A DNA stretch of 64,000 nucleotides from Massilia forsythiae (GCF_012849555.1 NZ_CP051685.1:3286001-3350000), one strand, 5' to 3'. Positions 43,924-53,660 are shown, counted from the stretch's first letter. Numbers and translations: made by a program. Notes: generated from the letters alone by a model not told the origin.

Positions 43924-46326
43924 AGACAGGCGCGCGAACCAGGCCGCGCCGTTCAGGCCGAACTGCACGCTCTCGTACTTGAAGCCGTTGTCGGTCTCGT
44001 CCGCGTTCTGCTCGGTCGGGTGCACGTTGAAGATGTTGGTGCCGCCCACGGTCAGCTTGGTCTTCTCGCTGAAGGCCCAGGTGAAGGCCAGGTCGGCCGA
44101 GGTCTTGGCCTGGTAGTACTGGTTCGGCACCGGCGGACCGGAGAAGGTGCCCAGCGTCTGCGGACCGTAATGCACGATGCGGAAATCGGTCTCCAGCCGG
44201 CCCAGCGTGTAGTCGAAGTCGAGCGTGGCCTTGCGGCGCGGGCCGCCTTGCTCGATGAACAGGCGCTCGCGCTCGGACAGCAGGACGTCCTCGAAGCCGG
44301 CCAGCGAGGCCGGCGCGTGCACGCCGGTCACCTTCGTCTTGCTGAAGTTCATGGCCAGGAAGGTGTTCAGGCGGCCGCCGCCGATGCTGGCGCGGTGCGA
44401 GGCGGTCAGGTCCAGGCCCTGGGTGCGGGTGTCGACCGAGTTGACGAAGAACTGGGCCTGGCCCACACCCAGCGCCTGCAGCGTGGCGCCCAGGGCCGGG
44501 TAGTTGTCGGCGTCGAAGCGGCCGGACAGCACGATGCGGCCGTCGATGTCGATGTGGTACAGGTCGGCCGTCACCGAGATCGCCGGGGTCGGGGTCCAGG
44601 TCGCGCCCAGCGTGGCGCTCTTCGACTTTTCTTCCTTCAGCTTCGGAATGCCGGCGGCGTTGGCGACGGCGCCGCCGTTCGGGGCCAGCACCACGTCCAG
44701 CGGCACGCCGCTGACGAAGTCGGTGAAGGTCGACGAGAAATACATCTGCTGCAGCGACGGCGCGCGGAAACCGGTGCTGGCCGAGGCGCGCAGCAGGATG
44801 TCATCAGTGGCCTTGAACGAGCCGGCCAGCTTGCCGGTGGTGGTCGAGCCGAAGTCGGAGTAATGCTCGTAGCGCACCGCCGCCTGCAGCTTGGTGCGCG
44901 GTGCGACATCGGCTTCGAAATCGAGGTAGGCGGCGCCGCTGTGGCGGTTGCGGTTGGCGGCGTCGCCCGGCTGGAAGCCCGGGAAGCCCTGGCTGCCGGC
45001 GTTGCCGCCGAAGCCGACGCCGTCGGCATCGATGTACGAACCCGGCTCGCCGGCGAAGATGCGGTAATTCTCGGCGCGGTACTCGAAGCCGAAGGCGGCG
45101 TTCAGGCCGCCCAGGATGCCGTCGTAGAAGCGGCTGAAGTCGGCGTTGCTGGTCAGCTGGCGGAAGGCGAAACCGCCGGCCTCGAACTGCGATGCGCTGA
45201 CGCCGCGCCCGCCGTTCGACAGGTCGCGGTTGGCGATCGAGGCGTTCAGCGTATTGGCGATGGTGTAGCGCATGCGGTTGTAGCCGTAGGTCTGCGAGAA
45301 ATCGCCTGCCCATTCGCCCAGGCGGGTGCGGTAGCCGACCGTGGCGTAGCGGTCGTCGATGTCCCCGTCGATGAAGGGGACGAAGCCGCCCGGGTACATG
45401 GCGGCCGAGTTGCGCGAGGGAATGTCGTCCGAACCGAGGCCGCCGCGCGCGAACGCGGCCGAGGAAGCGTCGCGGGTCTGGGCGCCGGCGGTGACGTACA
45501 GCTTGCCGTCGCCGAGCGGCAACTCGCCATTGGCGTAAATCGTTTTGTTCTTGGTCTTGGTGTCGCCGATGATGCGCGGGTTGCCGTCCTCGGCGCGGTT
45601 GGAGCGGCCGCGGTCCAGGTATTCGCCGGTGATGCCGAGCACGCCGCCGCCGACGGCCACGCCGCAGTAGGCCGAGGCCAGCCAGTTGCTGCCGTCGCCC
45701 TTCGTGTATTCGCCGGTGCCGAGCACCGATTCGCAGCCCAGGCTCTTCTTGAGTTCGACGTTGATCACGCCGGCGATGGCGTCCGAGCCGTATTGCGCGG
45801 CGGCGCCGTCGCGCAGTACCTGCACGTTGCGGATCGCCAGCAGCGGCAGGGCGTTCATGTCGGTGCCGGTGTTGCCGCGGTTGCGCGCGCCGAACAGATT
45901 GACCAGCGCGGTGGTGTGGCGGCGCTTGCCGTTGACCAGCACCAGGGTCTGGTCCGAGCCGAGGCCGCGCAGCGCGGCCGAATCGACCAGGTCGGCGCCG
46001 TCGGCGCCGCTCTGGCGCGTCGAGTTGAACGAGGGCGAAATGTTGGCCAGCGACTGCGCCAGGTCGAACTGGCCGCCTTGCTCGGCCACCTTGGTCATCG
46101 GGATGGTGTCGACCGGGACCGGGGTGTCGGTGGCAGAGGCGTTGCCGACGCGGCGCGAGCCGATGATGCTGACGCTCTGGATCGAAGCGGCTTGGTCGGT
46201 GGATGGCGCTGCAGTTGGCGCTGAGGTCGGCGCCGCGGTCTGGGCATGGATGGCGGGCGTCGCCAGCAGGGCGGCGCCGCCGTGCAGGGCCAGCAGGACG
46301 GCGCGGCGGATCAGGGTAGGTTTCAC
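43912..46326 (-). CDS. TonB-dependent outer-membrane receptor
   Basis: An 804-residue TonB-dependent transporter. Signal peptide (AVLLALHGGAALLATPAIHA), a Thr/Ala/Pro-rich TonB-box-containing N-terminus (SIQSVSIIGSRRVG), a plug domain (LAQSLANISPSFNSTRQSG; RGLGSDQTLVLVNGKRRHTT; DGAAAQYGSDAIAGVINVEL) and a 22-strand barrel ending in the C-terminal Phe signature SHAF. Substrate not evident. Start is a GTG at 46326 with GGAG 8 nt upstream. The 3' end is embedded in 14-bp tandem repeats. No transport or regulatory genes adjoin it. Confidence 0.93.
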   Translation of the reverse strand: MKPTLIRRAVLLALHGGAALLATPAIHAQTAAPTSAPTAAPSTDQAASIQSVSIIGSRRVGNASATDTPVPVDTIPMTKVAEQGGQFDLAQSLANISPSFNSTRQSGADGADLVDSAALRGLGSDQTLVLVNGKRRHTTALVNLFGARNRGNTGTDMNALPLLAIRNVQVLRDGAAAQYGSDAIAGVINVELKKSLGCESVLGTGEYTKGDGSNWLASAYCGVAVGGGVLGITGEYLDRGRSNRAEDGNPRIIGDTKTKNKTIYANGELPLGDGKLYVTAGAQTRDASSAAFARGGLGSDDIPSRNSAAMYPGGFVPFIDGDIDDRYATVGYRTRLGEWAGDFSQTYGYNRMRYTIANTLNASIANRDLSNGGRGVSASQFEAGGFAFRQLTSNADFSRFYDGILGGLNAAFGFEYRAENYRIFAGEPGSYIDADGVGFGGNAGSQGFPGFQPGDAANRNRHSGAAYLDFEADVAPRTKLQAAVRYEHYSDFGSTTTGKLAGSFKATDDILLRASASTGFRAPSLQQMYFSSTFTDFVSGVPLDVVLAPNGGAVANAAGIPKLKEEKSKSATLGATWTPTPAISVTADLYHIDIDGRIVLSGRFDADNYPALGATLQALGVGQAQFFVNSVDTRTQGLDLTASHRASIGGGRLNTFLAMNFSKTKVTGVHAPASLAGFEDVLLSERERLFIEQGGPRRKATLDFDYTLGRLETDFRIVHYGPQTLGTFSGPPVPNQYYQAKTSADLAFTWAFSEKTKLTVGGTNIFNVHPTEQNADETDNGFKYESVQFGLNGAAWFARLSHAF

Positions 46327-46344
46327 GGCTTGGCTCCGGAGGAA

Positions 46345-46363
46345 AATTGAATCCTAATCAATT
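46345..46363. promoter_or_regulatory. AATTGA-N7-TCAATT dyad upstream of the TonB receptor gene
   Basis: A perfect 6-bp inverted repeat with 7-bp spacer lies 18-37 bp upstream of the receptor start codon. It could be an operator; it does not match the Fur consensus. Assignment is tentative. Confidence 0.3.
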
Positions 46364-46451
46364 AGCGCTTCGGCAACCAAGTGTGGCGTCTCATAACTGC
46401 AACATTACGGCGTATAACTTTGGTTCATGCCGCTATTTGCAGAAACCTTTA

Positions 46452-46579
46452 CCGTCGTCCCCGCGCAGGCGCGGAACCATGCTGAGTTTCCAAAGTCGAT
46501 ATTCATGAAGTTTCGGGTTGCTTCTGGCGTGCCGAATTCTGTTGCCTGGTATAGGTCCCCGCCTTCGCGGGGACGACGG
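46452..46579. repeat. REPIN: inverted pair of REP-like palindromes
   Basis: CCGTCGTCCCCGCGCAGGCG (46452 on, continuing to CATGCTGAG) and TATAGGTCCCCGCCTTCGCG (46550 on, continuing to GACGG) are inverted REP units about 60 bp apart, the same family and arrangement as the pair at 37.1 kb. It fills the gap between the TonB receptor and the aldo/keto reductase genes. Confidence 0.72.
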
Positions 46580-46655
46580 ATCGACGGCTGACAACAAGCG
46601 CATGTGCCCAGCGGATCGGTATCCGGAACACGCCCCACGCAACCGGCGCGCCGGA

Positions 46656-47663
46656 TCACACCCGATGCGACCAGACGGTCTTGCCGGACGGGAGCGGCGC
46701 CTCCGGCGCCAGCAAGCCGTCGGCGCGCAGGTCGCCCCAGAACGCCGCCGGGATGACGACGTCCATCAGCGTGGCATTGCGGCGCAGGTGCTGCGGGCTG
46801 CTGGCGCCCGGAATGGTGGCCGCCACCGCCGGATGCGCCAGGCCGAACTGCAGCGCCGCCGCGGCCAGGTCGACGCCGTGGCGCGCCGCCACCTGGCGCA
46901 GGCGCTCGCGCCGGGCGACCTGTTCCGGCTTGGCCGGCGCGTAGTCGTAGTGTTCGCCGCCGGCCAGGAAGCCGGAATTGAACGGACCGCCCAGCACCAC
47001 GTGCGCGCCGCGTTCCAGGCACAGCGGGAACAGCTCCTGCAGCGGCGTGGTCTCCATCAGCGTGTAGCGCCCGGCCAGCAGGAAGATGTCAGGGTCGGAA
47101 CCGCGCAGCGCGCGCAGGCAGGGTTCGATCGTGTTCACGCCCAGGCCCCAGGCCTTGATCGTGCCTTCCTCGCGCAGCTTCGTCATGCCTTCGAAGGCGC
47201 CGCCGGGGCCGGCCGCGATGCGGAACTGGTGCTCGAACCCGTCGCCCAGCGCCTCGATCGACAGGTCGTGCACGTAGGCGATGTCGATGTGGCCGAGCGC
47301 CAGGCGCTGCAGGCTGTCCTCGACCGCGCGGCGTACGCCGTCGGCCGTGTAGTCGAGCACGCGCTTGAACGGCAGCGAGGAGACGAACGGCGCCGCGATG
47401 TCGCCGCCCGGATGCGGCGCCAGCAGGCGCCCGACCTTGGTCGACAGCGTGTATTCGTCGCGCGGACGGCGCCGCAGCGCCTGGCCGAAACGGTGCTCGG
47501 ACAGGCCGGCGCCGTAGTGGGGCGCGGTGTCGAAGTAGCGGATGCCCGCTTCCCAGGCGGCGTCCACGGTCGCCTGGGCGGCTTCCTCGCTCGTGGTGTG
47601 GTACATGTCGCCCAGCCCGGTGCCGCCGAGGCCCAGGCGCGTGATCGGTCGGTAACGTCCCAT
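46656..47663 (-). CDS. Aldo/keto reductase
   Basis: A 335-residue AKR of the pyridoxal-dehydrogenase/L-fucose-dehydrogenase-like group. The catalytic tetrad is visible: Asp45 and Tyr50 (FDTAPHYG), Lys76 (STKVGR) and His132 (YVHDL). Family motif LSEHRFGQALRR follows. NAD(P)H-dependent interconversion of a carbonyl and an alcohol is expected; substrate unknown. AAAGGA about 6 nt before the ATG supports the start. Divergent from the aminotransferase gene with a 282-bp gap. Confidence 0.92.
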   Translation of the reverse strand: MGRYRPITRLGLGGTGLGDMYHTTSEEAAQATVDAAWEAGIRYFDTAPHYGAGLSEHRFGQALRRRPRDEYTLSTKVGRLLAPHPGGDIAAPFVSSLPFKRVLDYTADGVRRAVEDSLQRLALGHIDIAYVHDLSIEALGDGFEHQFRIAAGPGGAFEGMTKLREEGTIKAWGLGVNTIEPCLRALRGSDPDIFLLAGRYTLMETTPLQELFPLCLERGAHVVLGGPFNSGFLAGGEHYDYAPAKPEQVARRERLRQVAARHGVDLAAAALQFGLAHPAVAATIPGASSPQHLRRNATLMDVVIPAAFWGDLRADGLLAPEAPLPSGKTVWSHRV

Positions 47664-47945
47664 GTTCGTCCTTTCGTTGGATGGATGCGGTCGATTGCAC
47701 AGCGGTGCTCTGCGCTGGATTATCGGACAACGTCAGGGCACGGGACGATTCGTTTCCGTTCCTCATCTATTGCCGGCCTGCGCCGGATCGGTGGTCGCCA
47801 TGCGTCTGAACTGCACGGGCGGCGGTGGGAAAGTGTGAATTTTCAAGCGATATGATTTGATATTCTTGCGATGAGGCAATTTCAGTCTGGCCTCACCGTA
47901 GCAATCCGATCGTTTCAACGGCACCTTCCTATCGAGAGACACCCG

Positions 47946-49418
47946 ATGACGCACCTGAATCCAGCACTCGAACGTCCCGCCATCCCGGCCCACACCCCGC
48001 ACCTGCGAAGCCACATCGCCGCCGTCGCCGACCACCTGCAGAACGATTCGGCGGAACTGCGCCAATGTTCGCCGGAGCAGGTGCTGTACCACGAGTACAT
48101 GCAGGCCGGGGCGCCGCACGGACCGGTGCTGTATGCGGTCAAGGGCGAACACTGGAACGGCGTCAGCCCGCGCTTCCTGGAATTCATCAACGCCTTCCGC
48201 TTCGAGCGCGGCGACATGGGTTATTCCGAATCCGGCTACGGCATCCAGCGCCACCGCAACTTCATGCGCCGCCTGATCGTCAGCGAGCACCACCTGGGCC
48301 AGCGCACGCCGGCGCCCGGCCTGGAGATCGACGTCGGCTGCCTGGCGATGACCACCCGCATGGCCATGTACGACATGGCCAAGGTGGCGATCCGCCACGC
48401 GCGCGAACGCCGTCCCGGCAGCATCCCGGTGGCGCTGGTGCCGACGCCGTCGTGGGACTACCGCGGCATCTTCAAGGACGTCGGCTTCGAGGTGGTGTTC
48501 CTGCCGCTTGGGCCGGCCAACGGCTGGCTGCCCGACCTGGCCGCGTGGGACGCGATCGTGCGCGCCACGCTGGCGGACGGCACGCGCCACATCGCCATGA
48601 CCGTGACTAACCCGCAGCACAATCCGACCGGCATGCAGTGGCCGGTCGAGGTCACGCGCTGGCTGCTCGACCTGGGCGCCGCCCAGGACGGCTTCCTGCT
48701 GCTGGACGACGCCTATTACTGCGTGCACGACCCGCGCGTGGCGGTGGTGAACCACCTGAAGGCGCTGCTCGACGCCTTCGACGAGAACGGCGGCGACAAT
48801 GCCTTGGTCGACTCCGGCATGTTCGAGCGCTGGGTCGCCACGCGCCCGTTCGGCAAGCAGTTCTCGTGCAACACGATGGGCGTGGCGGCCATCACCACGT
48901 CGCCGGCGCTGCTGCGCAAGCTGGGCCGCGAATCGTGGGTCAACCGCTACCACACGAACACCCACAACGCCGAACTGATGTGCGCCTGGCTGGCCACGCC
49001 CGAGGCGGCCGACTGGACCGTCGAGACCGGCCTGTTCTACACGCGCCAGAAGGAGCTGGTGCGCACCCGCCTGATGGAGCGCATGGGCTGGCCGGCGTCC
49101 GCCATCTGCACCGGCCCGTCGACCTCGTACATGCTGATCGAGATCCCCAAGGTGTACCAGGACAGCGAGGGCGGCATCGACCGCCTGCGCGACGAGCTGT
49201 TCTTCGCCACCGGCACGCTGGTGTCGGCCTCGCTGTTCAACCAGAGCGCGCCGGTGCCCTACGTCCGCCTGCACCTGGGCAGCCATCCGGACGTGATCGA
49301 GGAATTCCTGCGGCGCTGGCAGGCGGCCGGCCTGCACTACGCCATGCCGGCCATGTTCGGCGGCCGGGAAGCGCTGGCCCGGCCGGTGCCGGCGCAGGCG
49401 CTCCGCCGGCAAGCGTAA
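47946..49418 (+). CDS. PLP-dependent aminotransferase, fold type I
   Basis: A 490-residue class I/II aminotransferase-like protein. Visible features are VPTPSWDYRGIFKDVGFEVV, the PLP-contacting NPQHNPTG, the Asp-x-x-Tyr segment LLLDDAYYCV, and a candidate PLP lysine Lys304 in PFGKQFSCNTMG. The usual Gly-x-Arg after the lysine (phosphate-binding Arg) is replaced here, so activity may differ from standard aminotransferases. The N-terminal ~70 residues are an extension absent in AspC-type enzymes. The ATG at 47946 was chosen within a longer open frame; GAGAG lies upstream. Confidence 0.85.
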   Translation: MTHLNPALERPAIPAHTPHLRSHIAAVADHLQNDSAELRQCSPEQVLYHEYMQAGAPHGPVLYAVKGEHWNGVSPRFLEFINAFRFERGDMGYSESGYGIQRHRNFMRRLIVSEHHLGQRTPAPGLEIDVGCLAMTTRMAMYDMAKVAIRHARERRPGSIPVALVPTPSWDYRGIFKDVGFEVVFLPLGPANGWLPDLAAWDAIVRATLADGTRHIAMTVTNPQHNPTGMQWPVEVTRWLLDLGAAQDGFLLLDDAYYCVHDPRVAVVNHLKALLDAFDENGGDNALVDSGMFERWVATRPFGKQFSCNTMGVAAITTSPALLRKLGRESWVNRYHTNTHNAELMCAWLATPEAADWTVETGLFYTRQKELVRTRLMERMGWPASAICTGPSTSYMLIEIPKVYQDSEGGIDRLRDELFFATGTLVSASLFNQSAPVPYVRLHLGSHPDVIEEFLRRWQAAGLHYAMPAMFGGREALARPVPAQALRRQA

Positions 49419-49430
49419 AGCGGCGCGGCT

Positions 49431-50717
49431 TCAGGCGCGCAGCGAGCCGCGCCGCCCGTGCGCGCGCGGCGTCGTTGCCAGGCACAGCAGTGCGCCCAGC
49501 CACAGCAGGCACACCAGCACGGCCGGCACCGCGCCGCCGTCGCCCAGCCAGGCCGCGTCGCCCAGGTCGGCCAGGCCGCTGCGCTGCGCCACCCAGGCGC
49601 CGGCCATCAGGGTGGCGACGGCGGCCAGCGTGCGGCGCACATGCGCATGCCATGCCGGACGCGCCGCGCCGATCATCAGCAGCGGCGGCAGCACGGCGCA
49701 CAATACCAGCAGCTGCATCGCCTCGATGCCGAGGTTGAAGGCCAGCAGCGCCTGCGCATGCTGCCACGGCGTGAGGCCGGCGCCGGACAGGCTGGCGGAA
49801 AAGGCCAGGCCGTGCACCAGGCCGAAGCCGAGCGCCATCCAGGCTTCGGCGCGCGCGAACAGCGGGCGCCAGGCGTGGATGCCGGCGACGGCGATGGTCA
49901 GCGCGACCGCGATCTCGACCGGCCCGGCAGGCACCCGCACCAGCCCCAGGCTGCCCAGCACCAGGGTGACGGTGTGGCCGGCGGTGAAGGCGCTGATCAC
50001 CAGCGCCGTGTGCGCGAGGGCCGCCCGCGGCGTGCGCAGCGCCTGCCAGCGGCGCGCCTGCGCCGTGAGCGGCGCCACCAGCAGCAGCATCAGCAGGAAC
50101 AGCAGGTGGTCCGTGCCTTCCGCGATGTGCAGCATGCCGCCCTCGAACAAGCTCGTAAAACCGCCGGCCGCGCGTTCCCGGTCCAGCGGCACGAACAGCG
50201 TGTTGTGCCCGTGGCTCAGTTCCCCGACCAGCAGCGGCGCCTCGCCGACGCGGCCGCCTTGCCAGTCGTTGCGCAGGAAGACCTGCACGCGGTGGGTGCG
50301 CACCTCGTGCGTGATCGCGTCGTACACCAGCTCGGGCGCGCGCGCATCGGCGCTGCCGGCGCGCAGGTCGAACACCGCCTCCAGTTCCGGCGCGCCGTTC
50401 AGGTCGACCACCCGTAGCGCCGGACGCAGCACCTGCCAGCTGGCGCCGGCGCCGCGCACGCCGACGTGCTGCAGCAGGTAGGCCGCGAGGCGGTCGCCGT
50501 GGCGCGCCAGCACCTCGGCCGGGCGCTCGCTCAGCGGCTTGCCAAAGGCGAATTCGAGCCGGTTCAGCGGCAGCTGGGCGGTCAGGCGCATGCCGCCCGG
50601 CGTGGTGTCGAGCCACACCAGGCTTTCCGGCATCGGGTGGGCCACCGCCGCCGGCGCCGCCAGCAGCAGCCGGCAAGCCAGCAGGGCGGTGCCCAGGAAG
50701 CGCAGCCAGGCCATCAT
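49431..50717 (-). CDS. HupE/UreJ family membrane protein, copy B
   Basis: A 428-residue protein with a signal sequence ending AAVAHP, an extracytoplasmic N-terminal domain of ~185 residues, and about seven transmembrane helices carrying the HupE/UreJ_2 histidine motifs HIAEGTDHLLFLL, AFTAGHTVTLVLG and GFGLVHGLAFSAS. Family members are proposed metal (nickel or cobalt) permeases, though only some are tested. It begins exactly 10 nt after the DUF3500 lipoprotein gene B and has an MM start with GGAAGG upstream. A paralogous pair lies directly upstream. Confidence 0.88.
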   Translation of the reverse strand: MMAWLRFLGTALLACRLLLAAPAAVAHPMPESLVWLDTTPGGMRLTAQLPLNRLEFAFGKPLSERPAEVLARHGDRLAAYLLQHVGVRGAGASWQVLRPALRVVDLNGAPELEAVFDLRAGSADARAPELVYDAITHEVRTHRVQVFLRNDWQGGRVGEAPLLVGELSHGHNTLFVPLDRERAAGGFTSLFEGGMLHIAEGTDHLLFLLMLLLVAPLTAQARRWQALRTPRAALAHTALVISAFTAGHTVTLVLGSLGLVRVPAGPVEIAVALTIAVAGIHAWRPLFARAEAWMALGFGLVHGLAFSASLSGAGLTPWQHAQALLAFNLGIEAMQLLVLCAVLPPLLMIGAARPAWHAHVRRTLAAVATLMAGAWVAQRSGLADLGDAAWLGDGGAVPAVLVCLLWLGALLCLATTPRAHGRRGSLRA

Positions 50718-50727
50718 CGCACCTTCC

Positions 50728-52350
50728 TCAGCCGACGCACTTGCCACCGTAGTCGCCGACCTTGTCGCGCCAGATGGTGTGGTAGTGGATGTCGCTGCTG
50801 ATGATGACGCCGCGCTGCACCGAGAACTCGATCCACACGCGCGGTCCCTCGATGCGGAAGTAGTCGCCGTTGGTGGTGACGGTGCCGCTGCCGGCGTAGG
50901 CCACGTAGGTGGCGGCCAGGGCGTCGCTGCCCAGGTAGGCGCCGAGCAGGTCGTTGGCGTACTCGGTGGCCTGGGTGGCCACGTAGGCGCGGATCACCGC
51001 CTGCACCAGCGCCTGATGGCTCGACGACAGTGCCGAGTAGGCGATGCCGTGCGTGGTCACGCTGGCATAGGCGCGCGGGCAGGTGCCGTCGATGCCGCCG
51101 GAACCGTTGGCGCCGAACAGCAGATCGCTGTAGGTGCCGCTCAGCTTGGCCGCCGAGTACGAGGTCAGGGCCGCGCCCAGGTTGGCCATCGCCACGCGCT
51201 GCGCCGCCATCGGGTCGTAGGACGTGCCGTTGATGGTGAACGATGCCTTCGGCTCGATGCCCAGGAACAGCGGGGTCGGCGACTTGTAGCTGCCGTTGAA
51301 GGCGATGTTCCAGGTCAGGTGGTGGCCGGTGATCTGCAGGATCCAGAAGCCGGTCGAGGTCGGGGTACCGAGGAAGGCGAGGTAGTAGTTGCCGGCGCCG
51401 TAGCTGCTGCCGCCGCCGATCGAGTTCAGGTAGTCGTCGGCCGCCTGCAGGCCGGACTGCAGCGAGCTGCCGGTGTCGCCCAGCGAGGTCTTGATCAGGG
51501 CGCTGGCGGCGCTCTGCTGGGCGGTGCTCAGGTTGCCCCATTTGATGCCGTTGCGCGACACGAATGACGCCGGCAGGTTCGACCACTTGCGCGCCGCATC
51601 CAGGCTCCAGGCCACCTGCACGGTCGACTGCTGCGACGAGCTCAGTGTGGTGTAGAAGGCCATGGCCGCGTTGTAGGCGTCGGTGCTCAGCGCCGAGGAA
51701 GCGGTGGTCGTGCTCACCGACAGCGTCACCGCGCTGCTGGCGGTCGACCCGTTGGCGTTGGTGACCACCACGTCGTAGCTGCCGGCATCGGTGCTGGCGA
51801 CGCTGGCGATGGTGTAGCTGCTGGACGTGGCGCCGGCAATCGCCGTGCCGCCCTTGCGCCACTGGTAGGAGAGGGTGCCGCTGCCGCTGGCGACGACGCT
51901 CAGGGTGACGCTGGCACCGACCGCGGCCAATTGCGACACCGGCTGGGTGACGATGGCCGGCGCGCTCGCCGCGGATGCCACGGTCAGGGTGGCGGCGCTG
52001 CTGGTGACGCTGCCGGCGCTGTTGCTGACGACGACGTCGTAGCTGCCGGCATCGCCGCTGGCCGTGGACGAGATGGTGTAGGTGCTGGCCGTGGCGCCGC
52101 TGATCGCGGTGCCGCCCTTGCGCCACTGGTAGGCCAGCGTGCCGCCGCCGGACGCGCTGACGCTGAAGCTGGCCGCTTGTCCGGCGCTGACGCTGACCGA
52201 TACCGGCTGGGTGGCGATCGAGGGCGCGGTCACCGAGCCGGAGCTGGTGGTCGAGGTGGTGGAGCTGCTGTCGGACGAACCGCTGCCGCCGCAGCCTGCG
52301 GTGAGCGCCAGCGCGCTCCAGAGCAGCAGGGAAGGAAGACGCTTGATCAT
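50728..52350 (-). CDS. DUF3500 lipoprotein with two Ig-like domains, copy B
   Basis: A 540-residue exported lipoprotein: signal peptide with lipobox LTAGC, a Ser/Thr linker, two bacterial Ig-like repeats of ~90 residues each (LAYQWRKGGTAISGAT; LSYQWRKGGTAIAGAT; each ending SYDVVVxNxxGS), and a C-terminal DUF3500 domain of ~320 residues. Conserved His clusters are visible in FWILQITGHHLTWNIAFNG and near the end in SSDIHYHTIWRDKVGDYGG. Function of DUF3500 is unknown. GAGG 6 nt upstream supports the ATG at 52350. Directly followed by HupE/UreJ copy B. Confidence 0.87.
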   Translation of the reverse strand: MIKRLPSLLLWSALALTAGCGGSGSSDSSSTTSTTSSGSVTAPSIATQPVSVSVSAGQAASFSVSASGGGTLAYQWRKGGTAISGATASTYTISSTASGDAGSYDVVVSNSAGSVTSSAATLTVASAASAPAIVTQPVSQLAAVGASVTLSVVASGSGTLSYQWRKGGTAIAGATSSSYTIASVASTDAGSYDVVVTNANGSTASSAVTLSVSTTTASSALSTDAYNAAMAFYTTLSSSQQSTVQVAWSLDAARKWSNLPASFVSRNGIKWGNLSTAQQSAASALIKTSLGDTGSSLQSGLQAADDYLNSIGGGSSYGAGNYYLAFLGTPTSTGFWILQITGHHLTWNIAFNGSYKSPTPLFLGIEPKASFTINGTSYDPMAAQRVAMANLGAALTSYSAAKLSGTYSDLLFGANGSGGIDGTCPRAYASVTTHGIAYSALSSSHQALVQAVIRAYVATQATEYANDLLGAYLGSDALAATYVAYAGSGTVTTNGDYFRIEGPRVWIEFSVQRGVIISSDIHYHTIWRDKVGDYGGKCVG

Positions 52351-52453
52351 GGAAGCCTCGTGAAAGTCGATGCGGACAGCACTGGAGTCTATGGAACGGG
52401 CACAGGGTGGCTACGCCGGAAAGCGTAAATACGCGTAAATTCCCGTAAAGCCT

Positions 52454-53650
52454 TCAGCCGGGCAGCGCCATCGCGCCGGCACGCTCGGCCACCCACACCA
52501 GCGCCAGCGCGGCGGACGCCAGCGCCGCGCCCTGGCGTACCTGCTGGTAGCGCCCGCTGCGCGCCAGCAGCACCAGCAGTGGCGCCACCAGCAGCACCAG
52601 CAGCGCCTGCACCGTCTCGATGCCGAGGTTGAAGGCCAACATCCCTGCAGCCAGGCGCGCGCCGTCCAGGCCCAGCTCGCGGACGGTGGCGGCAAAGGCG
52701 AGGCCGTGCACCAGGCCGAAGGCGCCGGCGACCCAGCCTTCGCGGCGCGGGAAGATCGGCCGCCAGGCGTGCGCCGCCGACACCACGATCGACAGCGCGA
52801 TCGCCACCTCCACCGGCTGCGCCGGCAGCACCACCCGGCCGGTGGCGCCCAGCATCAGCGTCAGCGAATGGCCGGCGGTGAAGGCGGTGACCACGGTGAG
52901 CAGCTGGCCCACCATCGCGCGCGTGCCGGCGAAGCCGCCCCAGCGGCTGCCCTGGGCGCGCAGCGCGGCCGGCAGCAGCAGCGTCAGCAGGAACAGCAGG
53001 TGGTCGGCGCCTTCGGCGATGTGCGCCATGCCGAGCCTGAACAGGTCGCCGAAGCCGGTCCACCAGCGCGGCGCCACGTCATGGATCGCCACGCTGCGCT
53101 GGCCGTAGTGCAGCGAAGCCAGCATGTGCGGCCTGGCGTCCGGTTCCGCGCCGGGCCGCCGCAGCGCCACCAGCGTCAGGTGGTTCGGCACCTGGTGGGC
53201 GATGGCGTCGAAGCCCAACTCCAGCGTGCCGGCCGGCGCGCCGGCAGGCGGACGCAGCAGTACGGTGGCCACCAGGTCGGCCGGCGCGCGCTGCAGTTCC
53301 CAGCGCAGCGACGTCACCTTCACGCTCCAGGCGCGTCCGTCCGGCGCCACCGGCCGGATGTGGGCCGCCAGGTAGCTTGCGACTTGCGCGTCGCCGGCCA
53401 GCGCGCGCCTGCCGGCGGTATCCACCAGCGGCGCCGGGAAGGCCAGCTTCAGTTCGTCCAGCGGCAGCGTCACCCGCGCATCGATGGCGTCGGCGTTCGC
53501 ATCGAGCAGCACTTCGGACGAGGGCGACGGGTGCGCCTGCGCCGCCATCGCCGCGAACAGGCCGCAGGCCAGCAGCAAGGACAAGGCGAGCGGCAGGAAC
53601 AGCGGAAACAGCAGCGCGCGGCTGGCTTTGCTAAAGGCTGTGGACATCAT
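52454..53650 (-). CDS. HupE/UreJ family membrane protein, copy A
   Basis: A 398-residue paralogue of copy B with the same plan: long signal sequence (LFPLFLPLALSLLLACGLFA) leading to AHPSPSSEVLLDAN, an extracytoplasmic domain, and membrane helices with HIAEGADHLLFLLTLLLP, AFTAGHSLTLMLG and FGLVHGLAFAATV. It starts 10 nt after the DUF3500 copy A stop, the same spacing as in pair B, and also begins Met-Met. The C-terminus is 20-30 residues shorter than in copy B. Divergence from copy B is considerable outside the motifs, so the duplication is not recent. Confidence 0.88.
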   Translation of the reverse strand: MMSTAFSKASRALLFPLFLPLALSLLLACGLFAAMAAQAHPSPSSEVLLDANADAIDARVTLPLDELKLAFPAPLVDTAGRRALAGDAQVASYLAAHIRPVAPDGRAWSVKVTSLRWELQRAPADLVATVLLRPPAGAPAGTLELGFDAIAHQVPNHLTLVALRRPGAEPDARPHMLASLHYGQRSVAIHDVAPRWWTGFGDLFRLGMAHIAEGADHLLFLLTLLLPAALRAQGSRWGGFAGTRAMVGQLLTVVTAFTAGHSLTLMLGATGRVVLPAQPVEVAIALSIVVSAAHAWRPIFPRREGWVAGAFGLVHGLAFAATVRELGLDGARLAAGMLAFNLGIETVQALLVLLVAPLLVLLARSGRYQQVRQGAALASAALALVWVAERAGAMALPG

Positions 53651-53660
53651 GCGGCGCCGC

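Noticed and set aside
44000..46224. Rightward open frame opposite the TonB receptor (about 800 codons)
   Set aside because: Sequence is low-complexity Ala/Val/Arg; the leftward frame encodes a complete receptor with signal peptide and terminal Phe.
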